Below the pieces are notes generated by a model. The model did not search any database and was not told the DNA's origin. It saw only the letters and a list, made by a program, of their open reading frames with translations. A DNA stretch of 64,000 nt from Lotus japonicus (lineage: Eukaryota; Streptophyta; Magnoliopsida; Fabales; Fabaceae), in assembly GCF_012489685.1 (NCBI RefSeq), contig NC_080043.1:68379920-68443919 (forward strand), written 5' to 3'. A program made the translations under genes and the position numbers. Below, in pieces: positions 9,779 through 20,562 of this stretch (position 1 is the stretch's first letter; every line of letters begins with the position of its first letter).

Positions 9779-10352
9779 TGAAGGTATGAAAAACGGTAGA
9801 AAGGGGGGGTTTGAATAACGTTTTCAGTACAAAACTACCACCTTAAAGATTTTGACAAATCTTTCGAGAACTTAAGTGCTAAAGATAAGAGATAGAAAAG
9901 CACACAAGGATTTTATCCTGGTTCACTTGATAAATCACTCAAGCTACTCCAGTCCACCCGTTAAGGTGATTTCTTCCTTCTTAGAATGAAGGCAATCCAC
10001 TAATCAGGTAAGAGTTACAACTGCACTTGAAACCTACAAGTGACTAACAATTACACTGACTTAGCTCACACTAAGATTCACTCTCTTAGTCTTCTCTAGG
10101 ATCCGATCAACCTTGATCTCCTAAAGGAACTAAACAAACTGTTTATCAAAGAATTGTTTACAAGAGATTTGCTTCTAAAAAGCTAATAGTAAACTCAATG
10201 AATTTCAGATGAAAGAAAGCTTAGAAGAATTTGAATTTTTCTTGCGCGTATGTGAATGCTACTTGCCGCTTCTTTCAGTCTTCAGCCTCTTTATATACTC
10301 CAAGGATTAGGGTTGAGCGTTGCATGGGAAATGCTACCGTTGGAGGGCAGTT
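9779..10352 (-). repeat. 5' LTR of copy A, truncated
   Basis: This is the promoter-proximal 574 bp of an LTR that is about 1.21-1.29 kb in the other copies. It lacks the short duplicated block found in the LTRs of B, as in the D type. It contains the TATA region (minus: GTATATAAAG near 10270-10280). Homology stops inside the LTR at 10350-10352, not at an LTR terminus, so the junction with gypsy gag comes from deletion or illegitimate joining, not a clean insertion. Confidence 0.88.
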
Positions 10353-10564
10353 TTGTCTGGATCAGTACCACCAGAGAACTTAGGTGGGTTTTGCCTCTTG
10401 AAATCATTCAGACCTTTGTTTTGGTCCAGAGTTACTTCCCTCTGGCGCTGATGCTGTTCACGTGCCTCCTCAGCAGCACGCCTCATCGCATTATCGTTTG
10501 CTTGCGCTGTCACGGCTTGGGCCATAGTGGCCATCATCGCAGCTAATTGGTTAGTATTCACCAT
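10353..10564 (-). pseudogene. gag: N-terminal fragment of gypsy gag (element H)
   Basis: About 70 codons from the ATG at 10564. It has an Ala/Met/Gln-rich start and then the segment NPPKFSGGTDPDK, which is characteristic of the beginning of the gypsy retrotransposon gag domain. The frame runs straight into LTR sequence of Sirevirus A at about 10352, so the remaining codons up to the ORF stop at 10334 are foreign. The zinc-knuckle end of the same gag is at 42602 on the other strand; the middle of the gene is not in the window. Non-functional fragment. Confidence 0.82.
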
Positions 10565-10776
10565 GTTCTGTTAAGTTAAGCAAACAGTTAGTACTCATCA
10601 TAAGATAGCATCTAGTATAACTATACAATATGATTAAGCAATAACTTCAATCAATTCTAAGCGAAAAATCGCTTGCAGACAATCAATTTTCACTCTTTGC
10701 AGAGTCACACAACCTAGCACAGAAGACCTATTCCCCAACAACTCCCGAAAGACTCGACCGTGCTCTGATACCACAA
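10565..10776 (-). other. Leader of element H with primer binding site (10762-10773)
   Basis: Read on minus, the LTR ends ...GGGGTGTTACA, then TTG, then TGGTATCAGAGC (initiator Met tRNA primer site), followed by about 200 bases of leader before the gag ATG at 10564. An ORF at 10634-10816 spans LTR and primer site and is not a gene. Confidence 0.85.
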
Positions 10777-13700
10777 TGTAACACCCCGATTTCGGTGGCG
10801 TCACTTTAGTAACCAAAAGATAAACTAATGCGGAAAAACGTGAATATTTTTTTTTTCCGATATAAACATAGACAAGACTGAACTAAATAAAACCCAACAG
10901 TAACGATAAACAGAACTAATATACAATATATATTACAGCCCCCGTTGTAAGTAGAAACCTCGTCACGAGTAACCTCCAGTGACGGAAAGTAGAAAGTGTA
11001 GCGCCCGTAGGCAATATATACAAACCAAAAGAAAAAGGTAAGTGTCCGCAACACCATCCCTCAAAAACTGAGAATAAGCTGGCCCATCGGCCTGAAGCAA
11101 GACCTCCAAAGTCCAACCAACTCTCTGTGATTTCCGTAGAGAAATCACACAAAAAGCTATCGGCGGGAAACTACCCTGTTCCCAAAGAAAACAAATGATG
11201 TTCAGAGCTAAGACTCTACTCCTACACTAATCCCATCTCGAGGAGCTCACACCAGCACTAAAACCTACATGCTAGCATGATCGTCGTCCGAATCTGAATT
11301 CCAGAACGACCTAGTCTATGTACACCATCCGTCCTCCTCTCGCGATCGCGATGCGCTCCTATTCCCGCATCTCAACTCTAGTCCCCCCCGATGGGTGAAC
11401 CGTCGTGAACCAGCCCGCCAAAGACATCTGACAATGGGCGTTTGTCCGCCAAAGCACACACAGAAGACGCGAGGGTCAACTCCAAAGAATTATTTAAATA
11501 ATGCCACCAATAGATAACGATAAAAGATTAGCCACTTAGGCTTATAGCTAGGGATAACATCCTAGGGTTGTATATTTCACAATAACATAAACGACAATAA
11601 TAACACTTAACATGTTCCAAATAGAATTAACAAGTAGCAATCACACTCAGCAACTAAGTCAGTATGCATGTTGCATGAAATGATATGCAGGTTAACCCAG
11701 TCAACCAACATGCAATCTGGAACGGATGGGCATCAAACGGATCAATCCTAGCACCAGCAACGGTGGGACCATTTCTGCCCGCGTGCCTCTTACACCACAC
11801 AAAGGTAGCCAGATCAGCATAAAACCCGAAGGCCTGCCATTCGGTCTGCTACTAAGAGTCACCTAGCAGCGCTCTTACGCGGAAATCCCGGTCTTATAAC
11901 CATTTTGGAATCCGCCGTGGTCCGGTATCTCGCCGTGTTTAAACCACTTAATGAGTGCATGCAATGCAGTGATTAGCCAAACAACGTCTCCGAATCTCAC
12001 TCGACACGTCGCCACGTGTTCTAGCTAAATTAATGTCTCTAAAAGCTTACCCTAAGGTAAAGTCGATTCTGCGACAAAAGACACTTCTTCACATCAACAC
12101 ATAACCCACGATGATCTCCAATTCATCCGACTCATCTCAATCCGATGGTCACAACTGCTCAACGAGCACAGAGTATCACACTCTCGGAAACTAACGGTTT
12201 CCCAGACTTATCCCCAGGATAGCCCAACAACACATAGCTGCTCCAACAGCACAAGAGTATCCCGCATTCACAAGGTCTCACGCCTCTGTGAAGATCCATG
12301 CTTTCCACAAGGTCTCACGCCTCAGTGGAGTATCACGCATTCACAAGGTCTCACGCCTCAGTGAAGCTTCTCGGCTCATCCCTTGGATGGCTAGACAAAC
12401 TGCTCAACGAGCGAAGGAGTATCAACATACTCAGAACTTACCAATCTCCTCAACACTTGGATCCGACGACACTTCTCGTTTTCCAAAAACTAAGATTTGC
12501 ATCCTAAGCTTCCTTTCGAGTTTATTATCATTAATTGAAGATTTAGAGGTTGTTTAATGTCTTATGAGTTTTCTTTTCAAAATAATATCCTTTTAGTCTT
12601 ATCGCAAATCCTATTTGTTCTCGGGATCTCCTAATTCCCAAATGATACCAGAGAATGTCTCGATCCATGAAACATCATAACAAGGCCCGAATCTCATTCG
12701 TCCTATCAAACTTTCTCAAAACTCTCAAAATAAAATCGGCATGACCGGCCCGCTATTCTCACCATTCAGAAACTCAGATTTCATTGCAAAAGCATAAATA
12801 CTCAGCACAATCAATCAACATGTCATATATCAACATATTAAGGAATAACCACATAGCACTTAGCATATAAGGCATGCACCACACATCCTAAATTAACCAC
12901 ATAGCACGTAGCATGTAAGTCAATCATAAAAAAAACATTCAGTAGATGAATCATCTACATTGTCAGCCGAAGCCTCAGAAAACATTTTTTCAATCAAACA
13001 CAAACAAGTGCATAAACAGTAAACAATGTCGAAAGCATCGACCCTAAGCATTAACTAGAGATTCAGTGAGATGCCCTCACCTGTAGATTCTCCAGGATGA
13101 ACTTCCAACTCTTGTTCACAATCAAAGGCTTGCTCCTCTGGGAATTCCTTAAAATCACCTTTAGAGCAAAACCACAGAAATACTATCAGAATCTATCGGA
13201 AACTAAGCTATCAATACGCACTAAGGTTACATGAAGTAATATATACTCCGAGGTACGATAATCTAGCGCGAAAGGACAAGTTTTCGGAAAAGGAATTTTC
13301 CTCCTCCTCCCCCTATAGGCTCGGCCACTTTAGGTAATTAGGGGACTCGATTTTTCTTCGATCAAACTTGGTTCCTATGCTTTCATTAGCCGTAACTAAG
13401 GGTATTCTGAACTCGGAAAAATTATCGGATCAAAAACTGTCGCAGGGGTATTTTGGTCATGATTTTTAACTTAGAAATTTCAAAACTGAAATCCCAAAAA
13501 CCAAATTTGACAGGGACGTTACTAACGACGTTTATGACAACTAATCCTACTAGCACTAAGCTAAGGCGATATTTTTTAGCCTAAAGGTTGAAGCTTTACT
13601 CCAAAAACTCCAAAAATGGGTATTTAAGGCTAAAATTGATTCCGGCGGAAATCCGGCGACATAACGGAAAATCTAATCCGGCAGAAGTGATCTTGGGCAC

Positions 13701-14688
13701 ATAAGGAAGAGGTTTAGAATCAGAAATGAAATATTCAGGATAGTTTTGCAAAAACCTCAAAACTATCAGCTCAGAAAAGTCTACAGAAAAGCTATAGAAA
13801 AAGCGATCAGAGGTAAGGATTAGCGACTATACCTCGAAACCTTGAAGCAGCAACTGATTGATCGACGATCAAGCAAGAAATGAAGAAAAGCTCTTCTTCC
13901 TCTTCCTTCTATGGAGCTCGCGGCCTTGGAGAGAAAATGGAGGAGTTTTTGTAATTTTTCTCACCTTTCTTGCTATATATAGAGGTTGGCAAAACGCGGT
14001 AAAACGAAAGTTTCGCGAATCTGATTTTTCCGGCGTCATTCTCCGTGAATTCAAAGATATGTTTTGGCAAAAGAATTCCAAAACTAAAATGAAGTCTCCT
14101 TGTATTTTTAGCGACTAATGCATAATCGGTATAAAACTATTTTACCCGATAAGTTGCTTTTTGCATCGAATGTCGGAATGGAAAACTTCCTTCTGAAGAA
14201 AGATTGAAATCATCAAGAGAAATGGGTGTACGCGTGTAGAATCTTCATTTGAAGCTCTGAATAGAAAAAGTCTTCATAGTCGGGTGATTCTAGGGTTTTG
14301 AAATACCAGGGATTCGGTTTCGGCAAACTTCCGATGATTGGAATCGGACGTTCGTAGATCCTAGAGTTTCGCCTCGAACCGATTTTGATATATGGAAAAA
14401 GAGAAGTTCTAACATTTCTCTGAAGATTTTTGGAATTAACTTCCATCGTGCCTAAAAGTGAAAACTAGCTATATACTAGGGTTTCTGACCTAGGTTTAAG
14501 CGTGTAACGATCGTGCTATAACTTTTATCGATCATGATGCAATCCTTTGACTTTTCCTGAACTTTCTCCTTCATAAATTTATTTCATTTGGTAAACTCTA
14601 GTTCAGGTTTCCCTTCACAATACATCAATCCTAATCGTAAATGGAAATCTCTTCCACTTATCCTAAGCTTAAAATCTTGGGTCTTACA
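10777..14688 (-). repeat. 5' LTR of gypsy element H (3912 bp)
   Basis: Bounded by TG...CA on the element strand, with TGTAAGACCC at the start and CGGGGTGTTACA at the end. It is almost the same length as its partner (44679-48587, 3909 bp) and looks nearly identical by eye. A TATA box (TATATATAG, at 45386-45394 in the partner) lies about 0.7 kb from the LTR start, so U3 is short and R-U5 is about 3.1 kb. No coding ORF is credible inside; the short ORFs occur identically in both LTRs. Confidence 0.92.
12265..12370. repeat. Short tandem repeats inside the H LTR
   Basis: The phrase CACAAGGTCTCACGCCT is repeated three times at spacings of about 40-45 bases, separated by variants of GTATCACGCATT. 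The inverted partner copy is at about 46990-47100. It appears as a small minisatellite in the LTR and explains the repetitive ORF at 12288. Confidence 0.75.
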
Positions 14689-14693
14689 ATTGA
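14689..14693. repeat. Target site duplication of element H (left copy, inverted)
   Basis: ATTGA, the reverse complement of TCAAT at 48588-48592 beside the other LTR. A matching 5-bp duplication is normal for gypsy insertion. Here the two copies are inverted relative to each other because one side of the element has been flipped. Confidence 0.85.
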
Positions 14694-17291
14694 AAGCTTT
14701 GTCTCCATTTGAATTTGAAGTTTTTGTGAATGCTTTGAGGGAGGGTGTTGGGACACGAATGGAGGGCAAAATGGGAGGTTTGCTGCAGCTTTGAGAGACC
14801 TAAAAAGGCTAAGTTAGAAACCTAACCACATACTCTCATTTTCCCACACAAATTCAGAAGAGAAAAGAAAAGAAAACAAGAGAGAAAGAGTGGGAGAGGG
14901 TGGCGGCTAGAGAGAAAGAAAGAAGAAGAAGAAGAGGAAAAGCAAGAGAAACCAAGAGAAGATCAAGAGAGAAAGAAGGAGAGCAAGCAAGGACTGTGAG
15001 TAGCAGCAAGGAGAGGGCTTCTTCATTCATCCTTTTCATCATCTCTCTCATTCCAATCAGCTAAGGTAAGGGTAGAGTCTAGGTTTCTTGATGAAAATTT
15101 CATGAAAGCATGATTAAAGGTTGAATCTTTATGAAGATGAATGATGTATGAGAATGCATGAGAGGTTTAGGGCTTGATTATCTGCCATATGCACGTGATG
15201 CCTACTGTTTAAGATGATGAGATGATGGATGCCATGCCTCTTTGCAAATCACTATTATAGATGTCACCCTTGCTATGAGTTTTGCTTAGATCCGATTCAT
15301 GATGATTCATATGCCTAAGATTGATTAAATTCTTAATGATTATGATGATATGTTGCTACTGGAATTTAGAGGAGGAATATGTGTTGTATGTTTGCTGGAA
15401 CATGGCCTAGAAACCTTGGACTCAAATGGTTAGAAATTAATTTGAAGGTAAAAGTATCACTGCCAGTTTTCTGTACTGGACAGCGAACTTCAGAGCCTAA
15501 TATCACCTAATTCTGTGTCTCTGATGAAAACGTGATAAACTAGAAAGTTGTATATTTTCCAAATAGCTTTCCAGGCATGTATAGTATGTCAATTTAGGCT
15601 GAGCAATGAATTCTGGAGACCAGTTTTAATGCACACTGTTCCTGCTGTCTAAATGCTAGGGTTCGAGTAGAAGAGGAACTTGGACAGCAAGGAGCAGATT
15701 ATCCAAGCTTCATTCTTCCATTATTTTCATATCAAGAAATCAAGGTATGGTCTGATCTCTAGGACATGGGTAGAGTTTAAGGATTTCTATGTGAAAAGCT
15801 ATGATTTCATGTGTACAAAAATGCGGTTTTGGTGGATTTTTCTTTAGCTTTTTGATGTATTGATTGTTTCTGATTGCTACTGGAATTTTCACCATATTTG
15901 TGAAGCTTGTGTGATGCCATGATAAGTAGGTTAATGTTTGGCAAATGACCCTAGGTCTTGTGTATGGAAACCATGAGTTTATGCCAAATTTGCCTAGATT
16001 TTCACATGATTTTAACATGTAATTGTGACATGATCAATTCTGGATTTTTGGAGAGTATATGCTTATGGTTGTTGGCTGGACATTGACTTGTGAAGTTGAG
16101 ATGGAAGTAAGGAAGAGTTTTAGAAAATCTTGGACCCTTTAGGTTTCGGCTAAGCCACTTTTGAGGTTGTTGGCAAGTTTTCTTCCTTCCGATTCATGCA
16201 CAAGTTTATGTGATGACTTGATTGATGAAGTTGCCATGACTTAAGTGTTGATGTGCATGAGAATATGATTATGTGCTCGATATTGCTTATTTGATGCCTG
16301 ATTTGAATATTGCCAAAAGGTCGCTCATCCAGCTGTAATTCCTTTTAGTGCTGTGGTTATTATTGTGATTATATTGTATAAGTCTTGTGAAGATGTTAAG
16401 ACTCTAGGTTGACTAATAGAGCCCTAACAAAGAGAAATGAGAACTTAATCACTTGCAAGTAAAATGTGATGTAATTGGAACATAGGTCTAGTGAGGACTA
16501 TGGACCATGAGAACGATGGTACCGTTAGAGACAAACGGTTACTTGCACGCGAGGGTGTTTTGTGGGTTGTACGGTGTGTCCCCATGTGATTTAGTTGGCT
16601 GCGGTCACCTTGTGATTCTGTGGACGGACGGTGTGTCCGGCGGACGGTGTGTCTGACCCTGTTATTTGTTTATGTGTTTATTCGGGGGGGGGGGGTAGAT
16701 GGTGACCACTACGATATTGGATTCTATCGTGAGATGGGAGATCGTTCTGAGTAGGCCAGCGGAAGACCGACGCTGGGAGACCGACGGTTCCGGAGAGTCT
16801 ACGTCGGCGATGCGGAGCTCTTAGGGAGGGACAGATCTAGGACGGTTGTGGAGAGGCAGATCCTTAGGGATGGGACTGTTGTGCTGCCACATCCTCCCGC
16901 TAGGTTTCATCAGACTACAGTGGACGAGGAGGAAGAGGATCCTTCGGAGGACACTACAGTGGAGTCACGGTTGGTCGAGGAGGAGGAGGCAGTGGAGTCT
17001 TCACCACCAGAGGCCAAGTCGGGAGTCTGTGCGCAGCGTGTACCTGGGCGTCCAAAGTGCTTTAGAGTGGGACCTCGAAGAGCGTGATAAAGCTGGAGCA
17101 GTCTAAGAAGAGAGCGCGTGGAGCGGGAGCTGACGTTCCGGAGCGGGATCAGGATTAGAGTGTTCCTTTCTGTGGGGCTGGGAATTCGTGTCGAACTATT
17201 ATTTATCATTTTTACTTTCGGGCTTTCTTTCGATGTACTTTGATGTAGGGCTTCAGCCCAAGGTTTAATTTATGTACTTTAAAGTTACAGT
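14694..17291 (+). repeat. Displaced inner part of gypsy LTR F
   Basis: About 2.6 kb with no credible gene. It is the sequence into which H inserted. The other part of F is at 48593-49177 on the minus strand and starts TGTAAGACCC like the H LTR. Features here are a purine-rich GA block (about 14850-15000), a run of 12 G at 16684-16695, and repeats of GGTGTGTCC near 16570-16660. ORFs at 16846-17106 (Glu-rich in one frame) are not recognised. The right end, at 17291, is cut by the start of the Sirevirus B LTR, so the end of F is missing. Calling it an LTR is an inference from the terminus and its position. Confidence 0.6.
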
Positions 17292-18579
17292 TGTAAGATC
17301 AAGTTTTGATCTAGTAGTACAACTCTATGTTTTGATGATTACAAGTTAACCTTTTGATATGAACAATTGTGGTACTCTAACGTGTTTTTCTGAGTGTGCT
17401 ATTTACAGGCTCTGACCTCAACTCAATCTCACACAAATCAGAAGCACTGTGTATAAAGAGTGACCCAAGCAACGCTTTCGCATTCACCATGTTCAGTATG
17501 AACAGTGGAAAAGCTTCAGAAGTTCTGAAGCTATACAAACTCTGATGTGGACTCAGTCGCTAGAAGCTCTGAAGATCCAGAAGTTCTGATAACCAAGAAA
17601 CACTGAAGGTTCAGATGTTCTGATGGTGTAGAAGACTCTGAAGATCCAGAAGCTGAATAGTGGAAACTCTGAAGTCCAGAAGCAAGAAACTCTGAAGGCC
17701 ATGTTCTTCCCTCTGAGTTCAGAATCAGAAGATACAATGGTCAGAGGATCTGTGCTTTCCCTCTGACTCTGATCAACCGGCTTCACAAGTTCCAATATGA
17801 AGTATTCCTCTGATCAGAAGTCTCCTAGGTTAAAAGGTCAAGTCGCTATCCAAGTACAAAAGCAAGTGTACCTTCCTGACGACCTACCTAACGTTCTCAG
17901 CCACAGCAGAAGCTGGATTTTCCAGAACTGCCCTCCAACGGTAGCATTTCCCATGCAACGCTCAACCCTAATCCTTGGAGTATATATAAAGGCTGAAGAT
18001 TGAAAGAAGCGGCTAGAAGAAACTAGTAAGAAGCAATACACACGCGCAAGACATATTCAAAAATATTCTAAGCTTTCTTTCATCTTGTAATTTATTTAGT
18101 TTACACTCAGCTTATTTAGAAGCAAACCTTTGTAAACACCAACCTCAAACGGTTGTTTGATTTTCCTTAAGGGACCGGGTAGGTCAGTATCCTTAAGAAG
18201 ACTAAGAGAGTGATTCTTAGTGGTAGTTCCTTTAGGAGATCAAGGTTGATCGGATCCTAGAGAAGACTAAGAGAGTGAATCTTAGTGTGAGCTAAGTCAG
18301 TGTAATTGTTAGTCACTTGCAGGTTTCAAGTGCAGTTGTAACTCTTACCTGATTAGTGGATTGCCTTCATTCTAAGAAGGAAGAAATCACCTTAACGGGT
18401 GGACTGGAGTAGCTTGAGTGATTCATCAAGTGAACCAGGATAAAATCCTTGTGTGTTTTTTTTTATCTCTTATCTTTTGCACTTGAGTTCTCGAAAGATT
18501 TGCCAAAATCTTTAAGGTGGTAGTTTTGTACTGAAAACGTTATTCAAACCCCCCCTTTCTACCGTTTTTCATACCTTCA
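17292..18579 (+). repeat. 5' LTR of copy B (1288 bp)
   Basis: TGTAAGATCAAG...CATACCTTCA. U3 is very rich in CTCTGA/CAGAAG words (about 17520-17830). A TATA box, TATATATAAA, lies at 17981-17990. Downstream, a block around 18194-18220 is a near copy of 18261-18284 (AAGACTAAGAGAGTG), a small tandem duplication absent from the LTRs of D, E and A. Confidence 0.95.
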
Positions 18580-18581
18580 AT

Positions 18582-18593
18582 TGGTATCAGAGC
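18582..18593 (+). other. Primer binding site, copy B
   Basis: TGGTATCAGAGC, complementary to initiator Met tRNA, two bases past the 5' LTR end. Confidence 0.95.
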
Positions 18594-18651
18594 GCAAGTT
18601 CTGATTACCACACCTAACAGTGTTCAGTGATCCGGGCCGGTGTGAAAAACA

Positions 18652-20562
18652 ATGGCTGCCACCACTAGTGAAACTCAAAGAGATGGTTACAATGCAAAGC
18701 CTCCTATGTTCGACGGTCAAAGGTTCGAATATTGGAAAGATAGACTGGAAAGTTTCTTTCTAGGTTTCGATGCAGATCTCTGGGATATTATTGTGGATGG
18801 CTACGAGCGTCCAGTTGATGCAGATGGCAAGAAGATCCCAAGGTCAGAGATGACTGCAGATCAAAAGAAGCTGTACTCACAACATCACAAAGCAAGAGCA
18901 ATTCTTCTAAGTGCTATTTCCTATGAGGAGTACCAGAAGATTACAGATCGTGAGTTTGCTAAAGGCATTTTTGATTCTCTGAAGATGTCTCATGAAGGAA
19001 ACAAGAAAGTCAAAGAATCAAAGGCATTGTCTTTGATCCAAAAGTATGAATCCTTCATCATGGAGCCAAATGAGTCCATTGAAGAAATGTTCTCCAGATT
19101 TCAACTGCTTGTAGCTGGCATACGTCCTCTCAACAAGAGCTACACAACAAAAGATCATGTCATAAGGGTCATCAGGTGTCTTCCTGAAAGTTGGATGCCT
19201 TTGGTGACTTCAATAGAGCTCACGAGAGACGTTGAGAATATGAGTTTAGAAGAACTCATCAGCATTTTGAAATGCCATGAGCTGAAGCGCTCAGAGATGC
19301 AAGATCTGAGGAAAAAGTCCATAGCCTTGAAATCCAAATCTGAAAAGGCTAAAGTTGAGAAGTCAAAGGCTCTTCAAGCTGAAGAAGAAGAATCTGAAGA
19401 AGCATCAGAAGATTCTGGTGAAGATGAGCTGACTCTGATCTCCAAGAGACTCAACCGCATCTGGAAGCACAGGCAGAGCAAGTTCAAAGGCTCTGGAAAG
19501 GCAAAAGGCAAGTATGAGTCCTCAGGCCAGAAGAAGTCTTCAATCAGGGAAGTCACATGCTTTGAGTGCAAAGAATCTGGGCACTACAAAAGTGATTGTC
19601 CAAAGTTGAAGAAAGACAAGAAGCCAAAGAAGCACTTCAAGACCAAGAAGAGTCTGATGGTGACATTCGATGAATCAGAGTCAGAGGATGTTGACTCTGA
19701 TGGTGAAGTCCAAGGACTCATGGCCATTGTCAAAGACAAAGGAGCAGAGTCAAAGGAAGCTGTTGACTCTGACTCAGAATCAGAAGGAGATCCAGACTCT
19801 GACGATGAAAATGAGGTATTCGCTTCCTTCTCTACCTCTGAACTGAAACATGCTTTGTCTGATATCATGGATAAGTATAACTCCTTGTTGTCTAAGCATA
19901 AGAAGCTGAAAAAGAACTTATCTGCTGTTTCTAAAACTCCTTCTGAACATGAGAAAATCATATATGATTTGAAAAATGATAACCATGCTTTAGTTAATTC
20001 TAACTCTGTGCTTAAGAATCAAATTGCTAAGTTAGAAGAAGTTATTGCCTGCGATGCCTCTGATAGTAAGCATGAATCTAAGTATGAAAAATCTTTTCAA
20101 AGATTCCTGGCTAAAAGCGTAGATAGAAGCTTAATGGCCTCAATGATCTATGGCGTAAGCAGAAATGGAATGCATGGCATTGGCTATTCTAAACCAATTA
20201 GAAATGAGCCTTCTGTGTCTAAAGCTAAATCCTTGTATGAATGCTTTGTTCCCTCTGGTACCATATTGCCTGATCCTGTACCTGCTAAAGTTGCTAAACA
20301 TCCTCTTAAAAAGGGATCTTTCTCTATGACTAAATATCATGCAAATATTCCTTTAAAATATTATGTTGAGACACCCAAGGTGATCTGAACCTCTGGGGTA
20401 ACTAACAAAAGAGGACCCAGAAAGTGGGTACCTAAGGACAAGATCATCTATGTTGCAGATATCCTTGATAGCTCCACTGAAACACCAATCATGGTATCTG
20501 GACAGTGGATGCTCGCGTCACATGACGGGAGAAAAGCGTATGTTCCGAGAGCTGAAACTTAA
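18652..20562 (+). pseudogene. gag: Copia gag with one in-frame stop, copy B
   Basis: The same 1911-nt frame as in copy A, starting at the same ATG. It has the UBN2-type domain, an acidic Ser/Glu-rich linker, a CCHC knuckle from residue 303 (codon at 19558) and a C-terminal coiled coil. A TGA at 20386-20388 replaces the Arg codon (AGA) of A and D and removes the last 58 residues, which lie largely in the overlap with pol. The truncated product would still contain the RNA-binding knuckle. Apart from a handful of substitutions (for example K/T and Q/L changes) it matches copy A closely. Confidence 0.92.

Larger units (their letters stand above)
1..10352 (-). mobile_element. Sirevirus-type Ty1/copia retrotransposon, copy A
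   Basis: Read on the minus strand this copy runs 5' LTR (truncated), tRNA-iMet primer site, gag, pol, envelope-position ORF, a gene on the opposite strand, several polypurine-like motifs and the start of the 3' LTR, which the window edge cuts. The gag-PR-IN-RT-RNaseH order is that of Ty1/copia. The extra ORF after pol and the repeated GGGGGAG motifs before the 3' LTR are hallmarks known for Sireviruses. It is the best preserved copy: gag, the envelope-position ORF and the opposite-strand ORF are open, and pol has a single in-frame stop. The outer edge of its 5' LTR is lost at about 10352, where it meets gag sequence of a Ty3/gypsy element. Confidence 0.93.
10353..14688 (-). mobile_element. 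5' half of Ty3/gypsy chromovirus-like element H (inverted half)
   Basis: Read on minus: a 3.9-kb 5' LTR, an initiator Met primer site, a short leader and the first part of gag. Its partner half (42585-48587) lies on the plus strand. The LTRs are inverted copies, and the flanking 5-bp duplication matches (ATTGA at 14689-14693 is the reverse complement of TCAAT at 48588-48592). They are therefore the two halves of one insertion, now facing opposite ways. Long LTRs and the terminal gene remnants fit the Tekay/Del chromovirus group. Confidence 0.88.

Noticed and set aside
12288..12557. ORF with repeated HKVSRLS segments (also 46810-47079)
   Set aside because: Produced by a minisatellite inside the gypsy LTR; present in both LTRs and not a gene.
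16846..17106. Overlapping ORFs of 79-99 aa in the F segment
   Set aside because: Several frames on both strands are open over the same G+C-rich stretch, with no recognisable domain. Kept only as a note in the F feature.
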